From Siphonodentalium dalli (Eukaryota; Mollusca; Scaphopoda; Gadilida; Siphonodentaliidae), in NCBI GenBank assembly GCA_032622095.1, contig CP136065.1, positions 20,452,134 through 20,516,133 of the forward strand: a DNA stretch of 64,000 bases, given 5' to 3'. The notes beneath the pieces were generated by a model that ran no database searches, was not told where the DNA came from, and saw nothing but the letters and a program-made list of their open reading frames with translations. The translations under genes and the position numbers were made by a program. The first letter of the stretch is position 1; each line of letters starts with the position of its first letter. This document shows positions 11,286 through 23,806 of this stretch, piece by piece.

Positions 11286-12544
11286 CTACCAAAGAGAAAA
11301 ACCATGGAAAGCAATTAACAAATTAATAATTGCCCAGATACACGAATCAGGTTACGTTCCCTGTGATGGGTCACAAATCCACACTTATCGGGATTAGAAC
11401 CAGTTTTGCATTCACTGGATGGGTTAAGTTGGCCTCATATCATATGCCAGGGTTTCTGCTAGGGTTTGGGGGAATGGTACCCCTGTAACCGCGGGGGGAA
11501 TTCGCAGACCATCAACAAACTGTATATGGATAATAGTATTTACCAATAGTAAATCAATTGATAATTTAAATCCAAGTTTTGAATGTCTATGCTAATATAA
11601 GTAGATAAAGTTAAGGAATCATAATTGTGTTTTGCAGTAATGCCAGAAGTATATGACCCTGAGAGATTTCCGATGAATGGCAACAAGCCATATCTCTGAC
11701 TAAATCCTGAAAAATTACCCATAATTCTGCTGTGGTTAAGGAGTTGATTATTTAGGGCATTACTGTAAGGGTGTCGTCATTTAGCACTTCATGTAAACTG
11801 ACAAAACCATTAATACCATAAATATTACGACAAAACAACAAGTTAAATCGGTGGCTAAAATAAGCGTGCAGACAATTTTTCTTATTGCCGCCAACAATTG
11901 TAGAGGCAATTTTTTAAATTTGCATTCCTGTGTCTGGCTTCACTAACATTACATTCATGAAAACATGTTATACCAGGAAATATTTCTGATCACCATTCAG
12001 TGGATAACATCTTGACCTTTTCTATATAATTATAAATAAGAACCAGTTAGAACAGTGTGTTATTTGACAACATAATCACAACGTAACCAGGCAGAATTAA
12101 TCACATGGCTTTTATCAATGTCGGCTTCAATATCTTTTAGAATAAGGCAATAATTGTTGAAAAAGCAATCTTTTCACGTGACATGGTTTTACCTGAGTTG
12201 GTTGGCAAATAAAATTATCTTCATTTATCATTCCCTGTTGTGTTATTTAGTGGCAGATACACATGTGAAGTAGGCATTAATCTGTCAGTCAGGTAGGGGA
12301 ATACATGTCAGAGGGGATATTTGGGTGTGGGGAAAGGGACCATGAAAGAGACCCGCTACCACTCTAGAGGAAACACTGGCTATGCACATTACAAACTGAG
12401 CCACTTGAGCCCCAACCTCAATCCCCTCCCAAGGTATAAGAAAGATGTCAGGAAATCCAATGTATACCTGTACTTGTATTAGCTAGAGCATTCTAATTAT
12501 CTTTAATATTTTTCATGTAATTCATCATTACTGTATATGTATAC
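11286..12544 (-). other. Intron within the SRCR domain (phase 2)
   Basis: This is a 1259 bp intron with a GTATAC donor at its high-coordinate end and a TTTGGTAG acceptor at its low end. It holds a truncated M1 MITE at 11635-11765 and no other recognised element. The inverse-strand block at 12300-12410 looks faintly tRNA-derived but could not be supported. Confidence 0.75.
11635..11765. mobile_element. M1 palindromic MITE, truncated copy
   Basis: It keeps the termini CAGTAATGCC and GGGCATTACTG and the right arm (GATGAATGGCAACAAGCCAT and CTAAATCCTGAAAA). Most of the left arm is missing. It sits in the intron that splits the SRCR domain. Confidence 0.75.
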
Positions 12545-12692
12545 CTGAATCCCAGCATCCTGCAAATGACTGTAGCATCATTGTTATCCCAGCTGTCATC
12601 ACAAATTGTACCCCACTGTCCTTGGTAGTAAATCTCTACTCGACCATAATTTCTTGCATTTTGACCAGCCAGTCTCACCAGAATCCCAGGAT
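12545..12692 (-). CDS. Exon encoding the N-terminal half of a group A SRCR domain
   Basis: The minus-strand exon runs from 12692 to 12545 (148 bp). It begins after a CTGTTTACTTTTAG acceptor in phase 1 and ends at a CAG/GTATAC donor in phase 2. It encodes the canonical SRCR opening: [18 protein letters not shown], then [16 protein letters not shown] and VICRMLGF, with two cysteines. It joins in frame to the exon at 11113-11285 to give a complete domain of about 100 residues. Upstream it matches the phase 1 donor of the MAM exon at 25659-25749. The encoded region is expected to be extracellular. Two M1 MITEs lie within 60-430 bp upstream of the acceptor, close enough to be carried in the pre-mRNA as stable hairpins. 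Confidence in the domain is very high; assignment to one gene with the MAM exons is inferred from phase and order. Confidence 0.87.
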
Positions 12693-12751
12693 CTAAAAGT
12701 AAACAGAATGTGCACGGCACTGATTCAGAATGGTGTGTTCATTGCTTCATA

Positions 12752-12968
12752 CAGTAATGCCCTAAATAATCGACTCGGATCCTTAACCACAGCAGAATTA
12801 TGGGTAACTTTTCAGGATAGAGCTTGAAATATGGATTGTTGCCATTCATCGGAAATCTCTCAGTGAGAGCTTTCCGATGAATGGCAACAAGCCATATTTC
12901 AAGCTATATCCTGAAAGTTACCCATAATTCTGCTGTGGTTAAGGAGTCAATTATTTAGGGCATTAATG
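12752..12968. mobile_element. M1 palindromic MITE, full copy with TA duplication
   Basis: The 217 bp element is an almost perfect palindrome. CAGTAATGCCCTAA at the left is mirrored by TTAGGGCATTAATG at the right. Arms carry CAGCAGAATTATGGGTAACT and its inverse and meet near 12860. TA flanks both ends, as expected for Tc1/mariner-type mobilisation. Non-coding. It lies 59 bp upstream of the SRCR exon acceptor on the gene's strand. Confidence 0.88.
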
Positions 12969-12982
12969 TATGCATGAACATA

Positions 12983-13118
12983 CAGTAATACCTGAGGTAT
13001 ATGACCCTTTAACCGCAGCAGAATTATGGGAAATTTTTCAGGATTTATTCGGAAATATGGCTTGTTGCCATTCATCGAAAAGCTGTGGTTAAAGGATCAT
13101 ATACTTTGGGCATTACTG
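12983..13118. mobile_element. M1 palindromic MITE, copy lacking most of one arm
   Basis: The termini CAGTAATACC and GGGCATTACTG are kept, with TA outside each end. The inner part of the right arm is deleted, leaving 136 bp. It lies 14 bp from the full copy. Confidence 0.8.
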
Positions 13119-16100
13119 TATAAATTATTATTTTAATTTAGATTGCCGTGTTACAAATAGATTGGCACATTGAGTGTCATTCAGCTCAGATCAAGATAGA
13201 AAATTGTTCCTGATTTTCACCGATGTAAGAGTTTGAACCTACAACCAGTCACTTAAGCATGATATGCCATATGACATCAGAATACTGACATTTCACCATT
13301 CCTTGAACATTGCTCACGAAGGTTAGGTATGAATGAAAGCTGGGACTGGAATAAATTCAATGTAATTTTATAGAAGACGTTTTTATGTTAATTCACAATT
13401 TCAAATTTTGTTACTTTAATTTTTTTTTTATTATTTAAACAAAAAATATTTTATTATATATTATTTTTATTTATTTATTCATATTCATTTTTGTTTTGGT
13501 TAAATTGAGCAAGGAAATCAATCTAAATTTTTTTTTTTTTTTTTAATGAATATATTTTTTCTAAAAATGGCCATAACTCAGTTAAATATAGTCAGATCAA
13601 ACCCATATTCGAATTGATCTGTATTTTGGGCTGAGAAACTCGCATACCAAATTTGGTTGCGATCAAATATTTGAGTTATCTCACCATGCGTAAAGTGTCT
13701 ACGGACAGACAGACAGACGCACGAGGAGTGGTCAATCCGGACAATACTATGTTTACCATACTATGGTATGGGTAAACATAAAAATGCTAAAAAATAGACA
13801 AACTAAGGCCCATAACTCTGGGGAAAAAATTCGGACAAACCTGGTTTTGAAAATACATATATAAGAGAATGCACTGATTAACAAGGTCAAGGTAAATAAT
13901 GTTAGGTTAATGTATTCCCTTATATATGCAAGGCTCCCTATGGGAGCTTTGGCATATAAAAGAAAATGTTTTGGTAAAGGATTTTCGTAAAATTTCCGCA
14001 CACTTCAAAGGGTTAAACATAAAGAGTTACAGGTATGAAAATACAGGTGGATAGTAAGTCAATTCAGTAGTAGACACTGTGGATTATGTGCAATTGAAAT
14101 ATTCATTTAATTTGTCGATTGAACAATCATTTAATTTCAACATAAAATGGAAAGACGGACGAACAAATGATGAATGGTTGATCCGGACATCAGCATTATG
14201 TGTACAATACAATATATGGTTGCACACACAAAGTTTAAAACAATCATTACAAACAACGATATCTGCATATTCATTGAAGTTAGTTGGCGATTGATCTTTT
14301 AATATATTTGAACACTACATATTACCATCCTGAGTGACATTGCCAAAGGCAATACAAAAAATTATTTGGCAAAAAAATTGGCAAGTGGGCTTTAAATTGT
14401 GGGATGTGAAGTATCTAGTCATAAAACATGAACAAAAGTGGATTATTCGTTATGTGTGCCAACTTACGGACAATACAAATGAAAACACAATCAAGAAATC
14501 TACCAACTAAGCACGGTCAGCAGTGATATGTCAAAATTAAGTTACATGCAACCTTCTTTAGTTAATGGTAATCCTTTCTATATGTAATAATCAAACTTTC
14601 ACCAAACAGCTAATCGACCATATCAGTAACTGTTGTAAGTAATTTATAACATGCTCTCACTGTAGAAAAACCACAAAAGGTAATTATTAATTTGTTTTTA
14701 CAGTTAATATCCATTTGTCTGTTTGGATTATGGACACATGCAGTCATTGTAACAAATTTACAATGCATATTAATTGCGACACCATATACCACGTATTTAT
14801 GATGCCAGTGTTTTATGACCAGCGAGTATAAGACAAAAGGTTAATCAGCCGAATTTGAATTTACGACACAATAATTTGTGACTCGTTTTTATCAGCAAAG
14901 ACAAGGGCGAAATAATAGCCATGCTTTGATGACTATATGGCAACATAAAACGTAGTTTCCGGGTGAAAGATTAGATATTTATTTCAACTTCGATATTTAT
15001 TAATGGTACTAACTTGCATTATTAAGGTTATTTTTAGGTTAATGTTTACAGTATGTAACACAGATAAATACAAAATGAGAATTTCCTTCAATTTCACAAT
15101 TATACCTCCCAAAAAATTTGAGCTTTGTCGACGATGAGCTAGAATCTTGGGCCGACAGTGGGGCTAATCATTTGGCTCATCACATTCTTCTTGAGTAGAT
15201 GTATAAAAAACAACACATGCAATATATAAGGAGGAAATCAAATAAATATTAGTTAAGCATTTCTCTACCTAAATGTCATGAAATTGCTCAAGTTCTATTC
15301 CTATAACTTAATAAAAGAAACCAGTTTTGTTTTATGGTGCCCATATTCAGAATGAGCAATGGGTGATGGCACAGTGTCCTGGGCCCACAAACAAGGTACC
15401 CTGCCTTGCTCACCGGAAGCTTATATCATGCCAATGATGAACAGACAGTCTGCCATAGGAGCAGTTTTAGCCAGTCAAAAATACAAATAGTGTAAATAAA
15501 ATTGTAGAGAATCCTGAATCTCATGAATTGCTTACACATTGGTGTACACATATAAAACACAACATGTGCAACTTTAAATCCCACACGCAGTCGTGGCCAG
15601 GTTATTTTGTTTATATAATCATCGGAGGTGCCGTTGTTGTCAGCGAGAGGTATCGGATTCCTCCGAGATCGCAGCGGGCGCACGAATTACTATATTTTAC
15701 AGATTCCCGCGTTATCATAACAGCTACGTTGATATCTCCGTTGCTGATATTTTAGTATTATATGCATATCACAAAATTCCCCGGACTATGTATATGTTAT
15801 ATCAATCAATAATGATCTCTTGCACCGAAGAATCATAGTTGTGGTATGTCCGAAAATTCAAATTGGCCCCGTTGTATTAATGTAGCATGTCCGTCATCAA
15901 TGGGAAGTAACGAACTTATCCGAAAATGGCCGAATTCCAGCGATATCTTTCCGATGCCGTGCCGTTTGTTATGTCGCCGCCTATGTATATATGGTGTCGA
16001 ACCTGGAACTTTTCGCTGTACAATCCGCAAACGTCCCCGTGTTATTTCATGAGTTGATTCATAAGTATTGTCAGAACGGAGAACGGACTGACGGTCGTGA

Positions 16101-17015
16101 CGGACCACAAAGCCTTTCTATCCGTCAAAATAAATATAGTGAAAGAAACAATGGCTCACAACCTATCCGTCATATAATTTCCCCACATAATGAAGGTGGT
16201 GCACAAATGTATGGATGTCAAAAGAAAGGGGAGGTTGTCTGCTATAGGCATATTAAGGAAGATTCAAGGCTAAATGCGATGATGACAAAGGTCCCAATTT
16301 CTCGCAGACAAATTGCTCCTCGTTCTGATGACATGAATTTTGAGGTGGAAGCTGGATCCCGGAGCGGTTTATTGGAATTTTGAAAATAGATTTAGAACGT
16401 ACACCACAAAAACAAGATTCATATAATGCCAAAAGTAGAATTTATAAATTTTTGAAAAATACTCCCAATGAGTTAAAAAGATGCCAAAATGTTTTGATAA
16501 GACCATCATCAGTTGCAGGTTGTTGACTATATGCCATGCTAAGCGCATGTCACATTACGTTTTGACTCGTTACCTGCAAGACGTTGTACTAAGCCAGCTA
16601 GAGTCCGGGCATCGCCCGTGATCTTATCTAAAATACCGACAGAACATAGCTTCCAGGGGGATGATGAGATTGGACCCGTATCATGGAAGTTCATCACTAA
16701 GCGTATAATTTGGATATGTTAATGGTGTCAGCCACCATACTGATCCGTTATATACAATCAACAACCAGTTGTTCTTATCTATAGTACAAGTGTAATACTT
16801 CACATATAATATATATAGGTATGGAGTGAAGTGGGCAGTTATATCTACACTCGTGTAAACAGTGAATATATATTGGCAAAAAGGTAATATATATAATTAC
16901 CAAGATGGGTTATGGCGAATGGTCCCGAGTTCCGGCCATTATCTGACATTAGCGTGAGCTCATAATCCAAACATGCACAGTTATTATAACCTTTGGGTTA
17001 TTAAAATGACATATA
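13119..17015. other. Intron sequence of the MAM-SRCR gene; no further exon recognised
   Basis: Apart from the dispersed repeat at 13392-13725, nothing here is recognised. The longest open frames (15426-15838, 15833-16108 on the minus strand, and 15991-16383) show no known domain. The clustered frames at 15.5-16.4 kb may be a decayed coding segment, but no family could be named. Confidence 0.45.
13392..13725 (+). repeat. Dispersed repeat, paralogue of 61148-61500
   Basis: Shared blocks include a T/A-rich stretch, AAATTGAGCAAGGAAATCAA, GGGCTGAGAAACTCGCATAC, and CACCATGCGTAAAGTGTCTA followed by CGGACAGACAGACAGACG. A more distant relative of the middle part is at about 29880-30050. It belongs to the same repeat that received the LTR retrotransposon. 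Confidence 0.75.
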
Positions 17016-17106
17016 TATATATTTGTAAACACTGTAACTCGTAGCTTGTTCATTTATTTGGTCTCCACTCAGACGGCAGTCTTAGGTGCGTAATTACATG
17101 ATTAAT
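17016..17106. repeat. Segmental duplication copy B, part 1 (left of insertion)
   Basis: It matches 1823-1913 of copy A up to the TAAT at 17103-17106, where the 3.3 kb insertion begins. The match resumes at 20379. Confidence 0.85.
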
Positions 17107-20100
17107 GAAAGTGTAAATGACACTGTAGCTCAACTTTGTAAAGAAGGTAATTTTTTGTGATGAGCAATGAATAGAGAGATTAAAAAGCAGTGTAAAAATG
17201 AGCAGTAAAGAATTTAGTCACACACAGAGTAAAATCCAAGATGGCTGCTAGCGGCCATGTTGTTTGGCCGAATGGCCCCAAAATGACCCGTTCCCATCTA
17301 CATGTTATTGTTAACATCCATGACAAATTTCATGATGATCAGACTAAAGATACGACATGTAGCCTGTGCTAAAGGATTTAGTCATACAAAGAGTAAAATC
17401 CAAGGTGGCTGCTGGCGGCCATGTTTTTATGCTGAATGACCCCAAAATGACTCGTTCCCATCTAAATGTCATTGTTAACATCCATGACAAATTTTATGAT
17501 GATCAGACTAAAGGTACGACCTGTAGCCCGTGCTAAAGGAATTAGTCATACAAAGTGTAAAATCCAAGATGGCTGCTGGCGGCCATGTTTTTGGGCCGAA
17601 TGACCACAAAATGACAAGTTCCCATCTACATGTGAATATTAACATCCATGACAAATTTCATGATGATCAGATAAACAGTACGACCTGTGGCCCGTGCTAA
17701 TGGATTGAATTTTGAAATCAAAGATGGCCACTGGCGGCCATGTTTTTTGTCCGAATGACCCCAAAATGACTCGTTCCCATCTACATTCCAATTTCAATAG
17801 CCATGACAAATTTTATGATGATCTGACCAAAGGTACAACCTGTAGCCTGTTCTAAAGCATTTAGTCATACAAAGAGTAAAATCCAAGACGGCTGCTGGCG
17901 GCCATGTTTTTTGGCCGAATGACCCCAAAATGAGTCGATCCAATCTACATGTCATTGTTAACATCCATGTCAAATTTTATGATGATCAGACTAAATGTAT
18001 TACCTGTAGCCCGTGCTAAAGGATTTAGTCATACAAAGAGTAAAATCCAAGATGGCTGCTGGCGGCCATGTTTTAGGGCCGAATGAAACCAAAATTACTT
18101 ATTCCCATCTACATGTCAATATTAACATCCTTGACAAATTTCATGATGATCAGACGAACAATGCGATCTGTGGTCCGTGCTAATGGATTGAATTTTGAAA
18201 ACAAAGATGGCCACTGGCGGCCATGTTTTTTGTCCGAATGACCCCAAAATGACTCGTTCCCATCTACATTCCAATTTCAATAGCCATGACAAATTTCGTG
18301 ATGATCAGACTAAAGGTATGACCTGAGGCCCGTGCTAAACGATTTAGTCATACAAAGAGTAAAATCCAAGATGGCTGCTGGCGGCCATGTTTTTGGGCCG
18401 AATGAACCCAAAATTACTCGTTCCCATCTACATTTCAATATTAACATCCACGACAAATTTCATGATGATCAGACGAACAATGCGACCTGTGGCCCGTGCT
18501 AATGGATTGAATTTTGATAACAAAGATGACCACTGGCGGCCATGTTTTTTGTCCGAATGACCCCAACATGACTCGTTCCCATCTACATTCCAATGTCAAG
18601 ATCTATGACAAATTTTATAATGATCCGATTAAAGATACGACCTGTAGCCCGTGCTAAAGGAAATTGTTGACGCATCACACAGGCACACACGCACACACGG
18701 ACGACGGATACCAAGCCATGGCAATAGCTCAAACTTTACAAAGTAAAGTTGAGCTAAAAATGACTCGTTCCCATCTACATGTCATTGTTAACATCCATGA
18801 CAAATTTTATGATGATCAGACTAAAGGTACAACCTGTAGCCCGTGCTGAAGGATTTAGTCATACAAAGAGTAAAATCCAAGATGGCTGCTGGCGGCCATG
18901 TTTTTGGGCCGAATGACCCCAAAATGACTCGTTCCCATCTACATGTCAATATTAAAATCCATGACAAATTTCATGATGATCAGACGAACAATGCGACCTG
19001 TGGCCCGTGCTAATGGATTGAATTTTGAAAACAAAGATGGCCATTGGCAGCCATGTTTTTTGTCAGAATGACCCCAAAATGACTCGTTCCCATCTACATT
19101 CCAATTTCAACAGCCATGACAAATTTCATGATTATCAGACTAAAGGTACGACCTGTAGCCCGTGCTAAAGGATTTAGTCATACAATGAGTAAAATCCAAA
19201 ATGGCTGCTGGCGGCCATGTTTTTTGCCCGAATAACCCAAAAATGACTCGTTCCCATCTACATGTCATTGTTAACATCCATGACAAATTTGATGATGATT
19301 TGACTAAAGGTACGACCTGTAGCCCGTGCTAAAGGATTTAGTCATGCAAAGAGTAAAATCGAAGATGGCTGCTGGAGGCCATGTTTTTTGCCGAATGACC
19401 CCAAAATTACTCATTCCCATCTACATGTCAATATTAACATCTATGACAAATTTCATGACGATCAGACGAACAGTACGGCCTGTAGCCCGTGCTAATGGAT
19501 TGAATTTTGAAATCTAAGATGGCCGCTGGCGGCCATGTTTTTTTTCCGAATGACCCAACAATGAATCATTCCGGTGTTCTGCTTAATAAGTACGTTGCCA
19601 GATAAGTCAGTATCTAAAAATAGAATGGCTTAAGCATAGGCCCCGGTGCGCACATAATATAGCCTGTAGCCTATAGGCTACGACCATTCAAAGAAAGTAA
19701 TAGAGCCAAAAATAAAGTAGTTATCAACAATGGTGTGTGGGGGCGGGGCGGGGGTAATAACCTTTGTTTTCTCATTCAATGCTAAATTCTCATAAGCATT
19801 TAATTATTTTGCCATAATTAGCAATCGATGGGCCATATTTATTAATCGACATCATAAGTTAGGGTAGGTCTAGTCACTGCATAAATGTGAATGTATTCTT
19901 ATCAACAGCGATGCCATATGTATAAACACATTCCCTGTCCCCAATACGAAGAAATTTGCCCGGGGAGTTGATTTTAAACCTTTATTCGCGTAAAAACGTT
20001 TCAAAAATCAGATCACGGAAGCATTTTTTCGATATCGTGTGCGTAATACGTCATACACTACACATTTATTGACTAGGCAACGCCAAACGACCATGTCGTA

Positions 20101-20378
20101 ATTGCAGCAATATTTCTCCGAGGGCGGGGCTATACATCCACGTTACTATTATTAGAAATATTGACTTATCTGGCAGGACGTACTTATTAAGCAGAACACC
20201 GGTACAAATGTTGATGTCAACAGCTATGACAAATTTCATAATAATCCGATCAAAGGTACGACCTGTAGCCTCTATTGTTGACACCTTACGCACTTACGCA
20301 CACACGCGCACACGCACACACGGACGACGGACGACAAAGCCATGGCAATAGCTCAAACTTTACAAAGTAAAGTTGAGC
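17107..20378 (+). mobile_element. Pearl-like composite element with a long ~165 bp tandem core, copy 2
   Basis: The left end, GAAAGTGTAAATGACACTGT followed by AGCTCAACTTTG, and the right terminal hairpin (AGCTCAAACTTTAC paired with GTAAAGTTGAGC) delimit 3272 bp flanked by TAAT (17103-17106 and 20379-20382). Copy A has the empty site at 1910-1913, so the borders are firm. The core has roughly 14 units of about 165 bp, each with GGATTTAGTCATACAAAGAG, CAAGATGGCTGCTGGCGGCC and a TCGTTCCCATCTACAT block. A second, internal right-end hairpin at 18726-18755 shows that the element is a tandem fusion of two copies. A 624 bp element is nested at 19575-20198. No coding sequence. The Helentron/HINE-like assignment is inference from architecture. 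Confidence 0.82.
19575..20198. mobile_element. 624 bp TIR element nested in the pearl-like core
   Basis: Near-perfect terminal inverted repeats of about 38 bp start TGTTCTGCTTAATAAGTACG and end ACTTATTAAGCAGAACA. CCGG flanks both ends (19571-19574 and 20199-20202). The undisturbed CCGG is present once in the paralogous unit of copy 3 at 53717-53720. Internal sequence has no transposase. A 4 bp CCGG duplication fits no superfamily I can name with confidence. Confidence 0.85.
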
Positions 20379-21040
20379 TAATAATCTGGATACCATCAAC
20401 ACAATTAATGCACCCACGGAAATGATTGACTTGCGTAACATACTTAGCTTTGGATTGCTTTGTGATTTAATAATGTGCAAGGAAATTGCTACTTTTCAGT
20501 GACAAATAACAAACTTTTCGCACGGGACGAACCATGGTCTTCCCGTCGTGTTATATGTTTCCACAATACGGACTCATTAAAATCCCCCTGGCGAAATCAC
20601 TGGACATCATCACTATTATATAATCGCAGTGGCGAGTGGTGATGTTAAAAGCACAGCATCGACAGAGCATGCATGTTGATAGAAAAACTTTATGGTAGCA
20701 TGTCAACAATTGAAATTAAGGCTTGTATATGGTGTAATTTGGGCCGAGGTAAGGTTTATATATAATAATGTATATATAAGAGTTGTGAATTGAATTGAAG
20801 ACTTTTAAAATATCATTGTCGTAGTGGACGTTTTATGACCAGGATTTTCAATAGACCTCATCGTTAGAGTGCTAATTTTATAGGCCATTAACCATGCACA
20901 GACGCAGCAAATTTTCATCAGTGGCAGTCGGCATGATTTTTTTTGGGGAGGGGGAGCAATATTCCGAAATATATATATACACCCTATTGTCCTAATATAT
21001 ACATGATTCATAAATATGAAAATTAACCTATCATATTACT
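20379..21040. repeat. Segmental duplication copy B, part 1 (right of insertion)
   Basis: It matches 1910-2470 of copy A, with an extra segment of about 86 bp near 20633-20718 in this copy. Confidence 0.85.
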
Positions 21041-21462
21041 TTGATAAACTAAATGTAGGTATAATAGCTCGGACAAAATTATGCATGTTGCAAAATGTTC
21101 TAAGTTGAAAAAGGGGAATAACTCTCCACAAAAAGTCAGACATACCTCATAATTGCAGGTGCACACGTTTCCATGGTACTAAATATATGTGTCAAGTTTC
21201 AAAAACAATGACCTAAAATGTAGGAATAAAAGCTTGGACAAAATAATGCATCTTGCTAAACATTTTCTAAGTAAATAAAGGGGGATAACTCCACCAAAAA
21301 AAGTCCGACAGATGTCATAATCGCAGGTGCACAGGTTCCCATGGTGGTTGATGTCTACAACAAGTTTCATGGAAAATGATTAAACACATGACTGAGAAAA
21401 TCTCCAGACAAGTTTGTGCCCACAGAGGGATGACGGATGGATGACGGATGGACAAGCTGATT

Positions 21463-21504
21463 CTAGTATACCACACCCCCACAACTTTGTTGCAGGGGGT
21501 ATAA
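21463..21504. repeat. TATACC..GGTATA hairpin, copy 4
   Basis: TAGTATACCACACCCCCACA is followed by ACTTTGTTGCAGGGGGTATA. It is the duplicate of the hairpin at 5431-5470. Confidence 0.65.
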
Positions 21505-23430
21505 AAAACACCTTATTGAACTTATTATCTGAATATTTCCTAAGGGAAAACAAGTTGTCAATGAGTATTTAGCATAAAAAGGGCTAAACAAGGTTTGTTC
21601 ATCAAAGATGGCTTATTCGAGTTGTTTGCCCATAAACGTGCATCTGTCTGACCGAGACTCACTAAAAATAGACAAAACTATTAAAGAACAATAACTCAGA
21701 ACTAAGAGCCATAAACTTAGGTAAAAATAAGACTGCTGGCTGCTGCCATGTTTTTCATCGAAAAAATTTCAGATTCGATAGCTCGCATCTACAGGCGATC
21801 ATAAAAGACCCTGTAAAGTTAAAAAAAAATTCCAATAAATGTGGGCTGCAAGGTGTGTTGATGAATTCATATTTGTAATCCAAGATGGCTGCTAGTAGCC
21901 ATATTTTTTTTTAACGATTTTAGGATAAAAATGGAGGCTCCCATCTAGAGCTCGCCCCAAAGATCCATATAAAGTTTAATGACGATTGGATGAGAAATGT
22001 GACCTGTAAGGTGTGCTAAATGATTTAGTCATACAATTAGTAAAATCCAAGATAGCCTCTGGCAGCCATGTTTTTTAACAGAATTCGAAAAAAAAATGGT
22101 AAGCACCGAACTAGAGGTCACCCCAAGGATCCACATGCAGTTTAGTGATGATCGGATGAGAGATATGCTCTGTATGGTGTGCTAAAGGATTTAGTAATGC
22201 AAAGAGTAAAATCCAATATGGCCACTGGTGGCCATGTTTTTCAATCGTTAAAATTTGACAGCTCTCCATCCAGAGGTGATCCTAGACTTATACACTGAAT
22301 ATCGTTGAAATCGGTCAAAGTTTGTATGAGTTAGCTAACGATCAAAATCTATAAAAATAGACAAAGTAAATCCCATAATTATAGTATAAAGATTGGACAA
22401 ACATGGTTTTCGAACTCAAGCTAGATATTGTTGCAAAAGACACATATACCAAATATCATTACATTGGTCAACGTTTGATGGAGTTATGGTCTCGCGCCCA
22501 GCCGTATGCCCAGTTGCTTGGTTGCCCGCCCGAATGCCCACCTACCGACCTTGCCAAGGCATAAGTTGAGTTTTTTTTTTAAACTTGACTTAAAACTACT
22601 GGAGGTTCTCTCTTGATAAAGCCAGCTAAAGTAATGCTAATTAGTATGATTTAAACATATTTTAGTATCCCTCAGTCAATAAACCAAATACAAATAAAGA
22701 TAATACAGTGGGTGACATGGATGAGAGGTGATAAAGGGATCGGAGCACAAGATAGGGGTCATCTCAAAACTACTATCGGATCCCGATAAATATCCCGATA
22801 ACTCAAAAACTATCTTCTAACATTCCCGATAGATCCAGATAGAGCGGTCGCGATTTCCCGAAAATATTCCGATACCACATCTAAATATTCCGATAACACG
22901 CCGAGTTCCCGAAAATTTCCCGATAAAAGTCCGAAAGTAATGTAGCGTATTGCCAATAACTTTCAGATAATTTACCCATTTATTTCACGAATAATTATGT
23001 CTGTTTTGGTAATCGATGAATCGAGCATGTTGTTTTGTTTACGGTTCAATGAGTTGTCATTACTTTTAGAATCGTTCACAGCTTCTTTCGTAAGCACATT
23101 TTTATTGGGGTGGAAGCTTGTTTAAAAGCATTAAAACTCTACACGTTTCAAGTTTTGATTCAAAGTTATCAAATTGTCCATTGACGTTGGATTCAAATAG
23201 TTGATTTTCAATCGCAGGTAGCTTTCTTTAAACAATATTTGAGAACTATATTGTTCTGCTGATTTACCCCCCACCTGATTTGCTCTTATTTTGTTTGCTC
23301 CATCAGTGTCTAGTAAACAAATCGTGCTTCCAGGATTTCAATTCATCATTCAAGAATAAATTTGTTCTCAAAACAACAGACAATAGATATAATTTTTTAG
23401 AGTATTTTTTCTCAATCATACTCAATGTAA

Positions 23431-23806
23431 AGCGACACCAATTTTTAAGTCTGGTTTACGAACACCTCCCTACAACTTTTTTTCCATTTCATGAAAAAAA
23501 ATAGAACTTTTTTCTCCCAAAAATGTTTACACGCATACTGATTTTCATGTGCTGTCGCATCCGGTTCTGCTTATGATCATTTGCAAATACATATTTTCAT
23601 GTATTTCATGACAAGAAATGTCTAGTTTGGTTCAGAATTTCATTCAAAAACATTTTTTCACAATTTTTGTAAAATTTATGAAAAATTCCACAATTTACTT
23701 GATATAAATTGGGGGACAATTTTTTCTATTTTTATTTTTTTCCCTCCTGCATCTACTTTTTTCCTCCCCACATGTTCGTAAACCAGACTTAAAAATTGGT
23801 GTCGCC
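23431..23806. mobile_element. M2 Harbinger-type MITE, copy 1, with proven empty site
   Basis: The 376 bp element has about 33 bp TIRs (GCGACACCAATTTTTAAGTC and its inverse GACTTAAAAATTGGTGTCGC). TAA lies at both edges (23428-23430 and 23807-23809). The duplicated locus in copy A has a single TAA at 7650-7652 and no element. A 3 bp TWA duplication with a TIR starting GGCG or AGCG fits PIF/Harbinger. Non-coding. Confidence 0.9.

Noticed and set aside
12300-12410. Possible tRNA-derived SINE head on the minus strand (GGCTCAAGTGGCTCAGT)
   Set aside because: An A-box-like stretch is present, but no convincing B box at the right distance and no second copy in the window.
13210-13260. B-box-like GGTTCAAACTC on the minus strand
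   Set aside because: No matching A box and no cloverleaf could be drawn; likely chance.
15426-16383. Overlapping open frames on both strands (up to 130 codons) suggesting a gene
   Set aside because: No domain, no plausible splice structure and no repeat relation could be established; left as unassigned.
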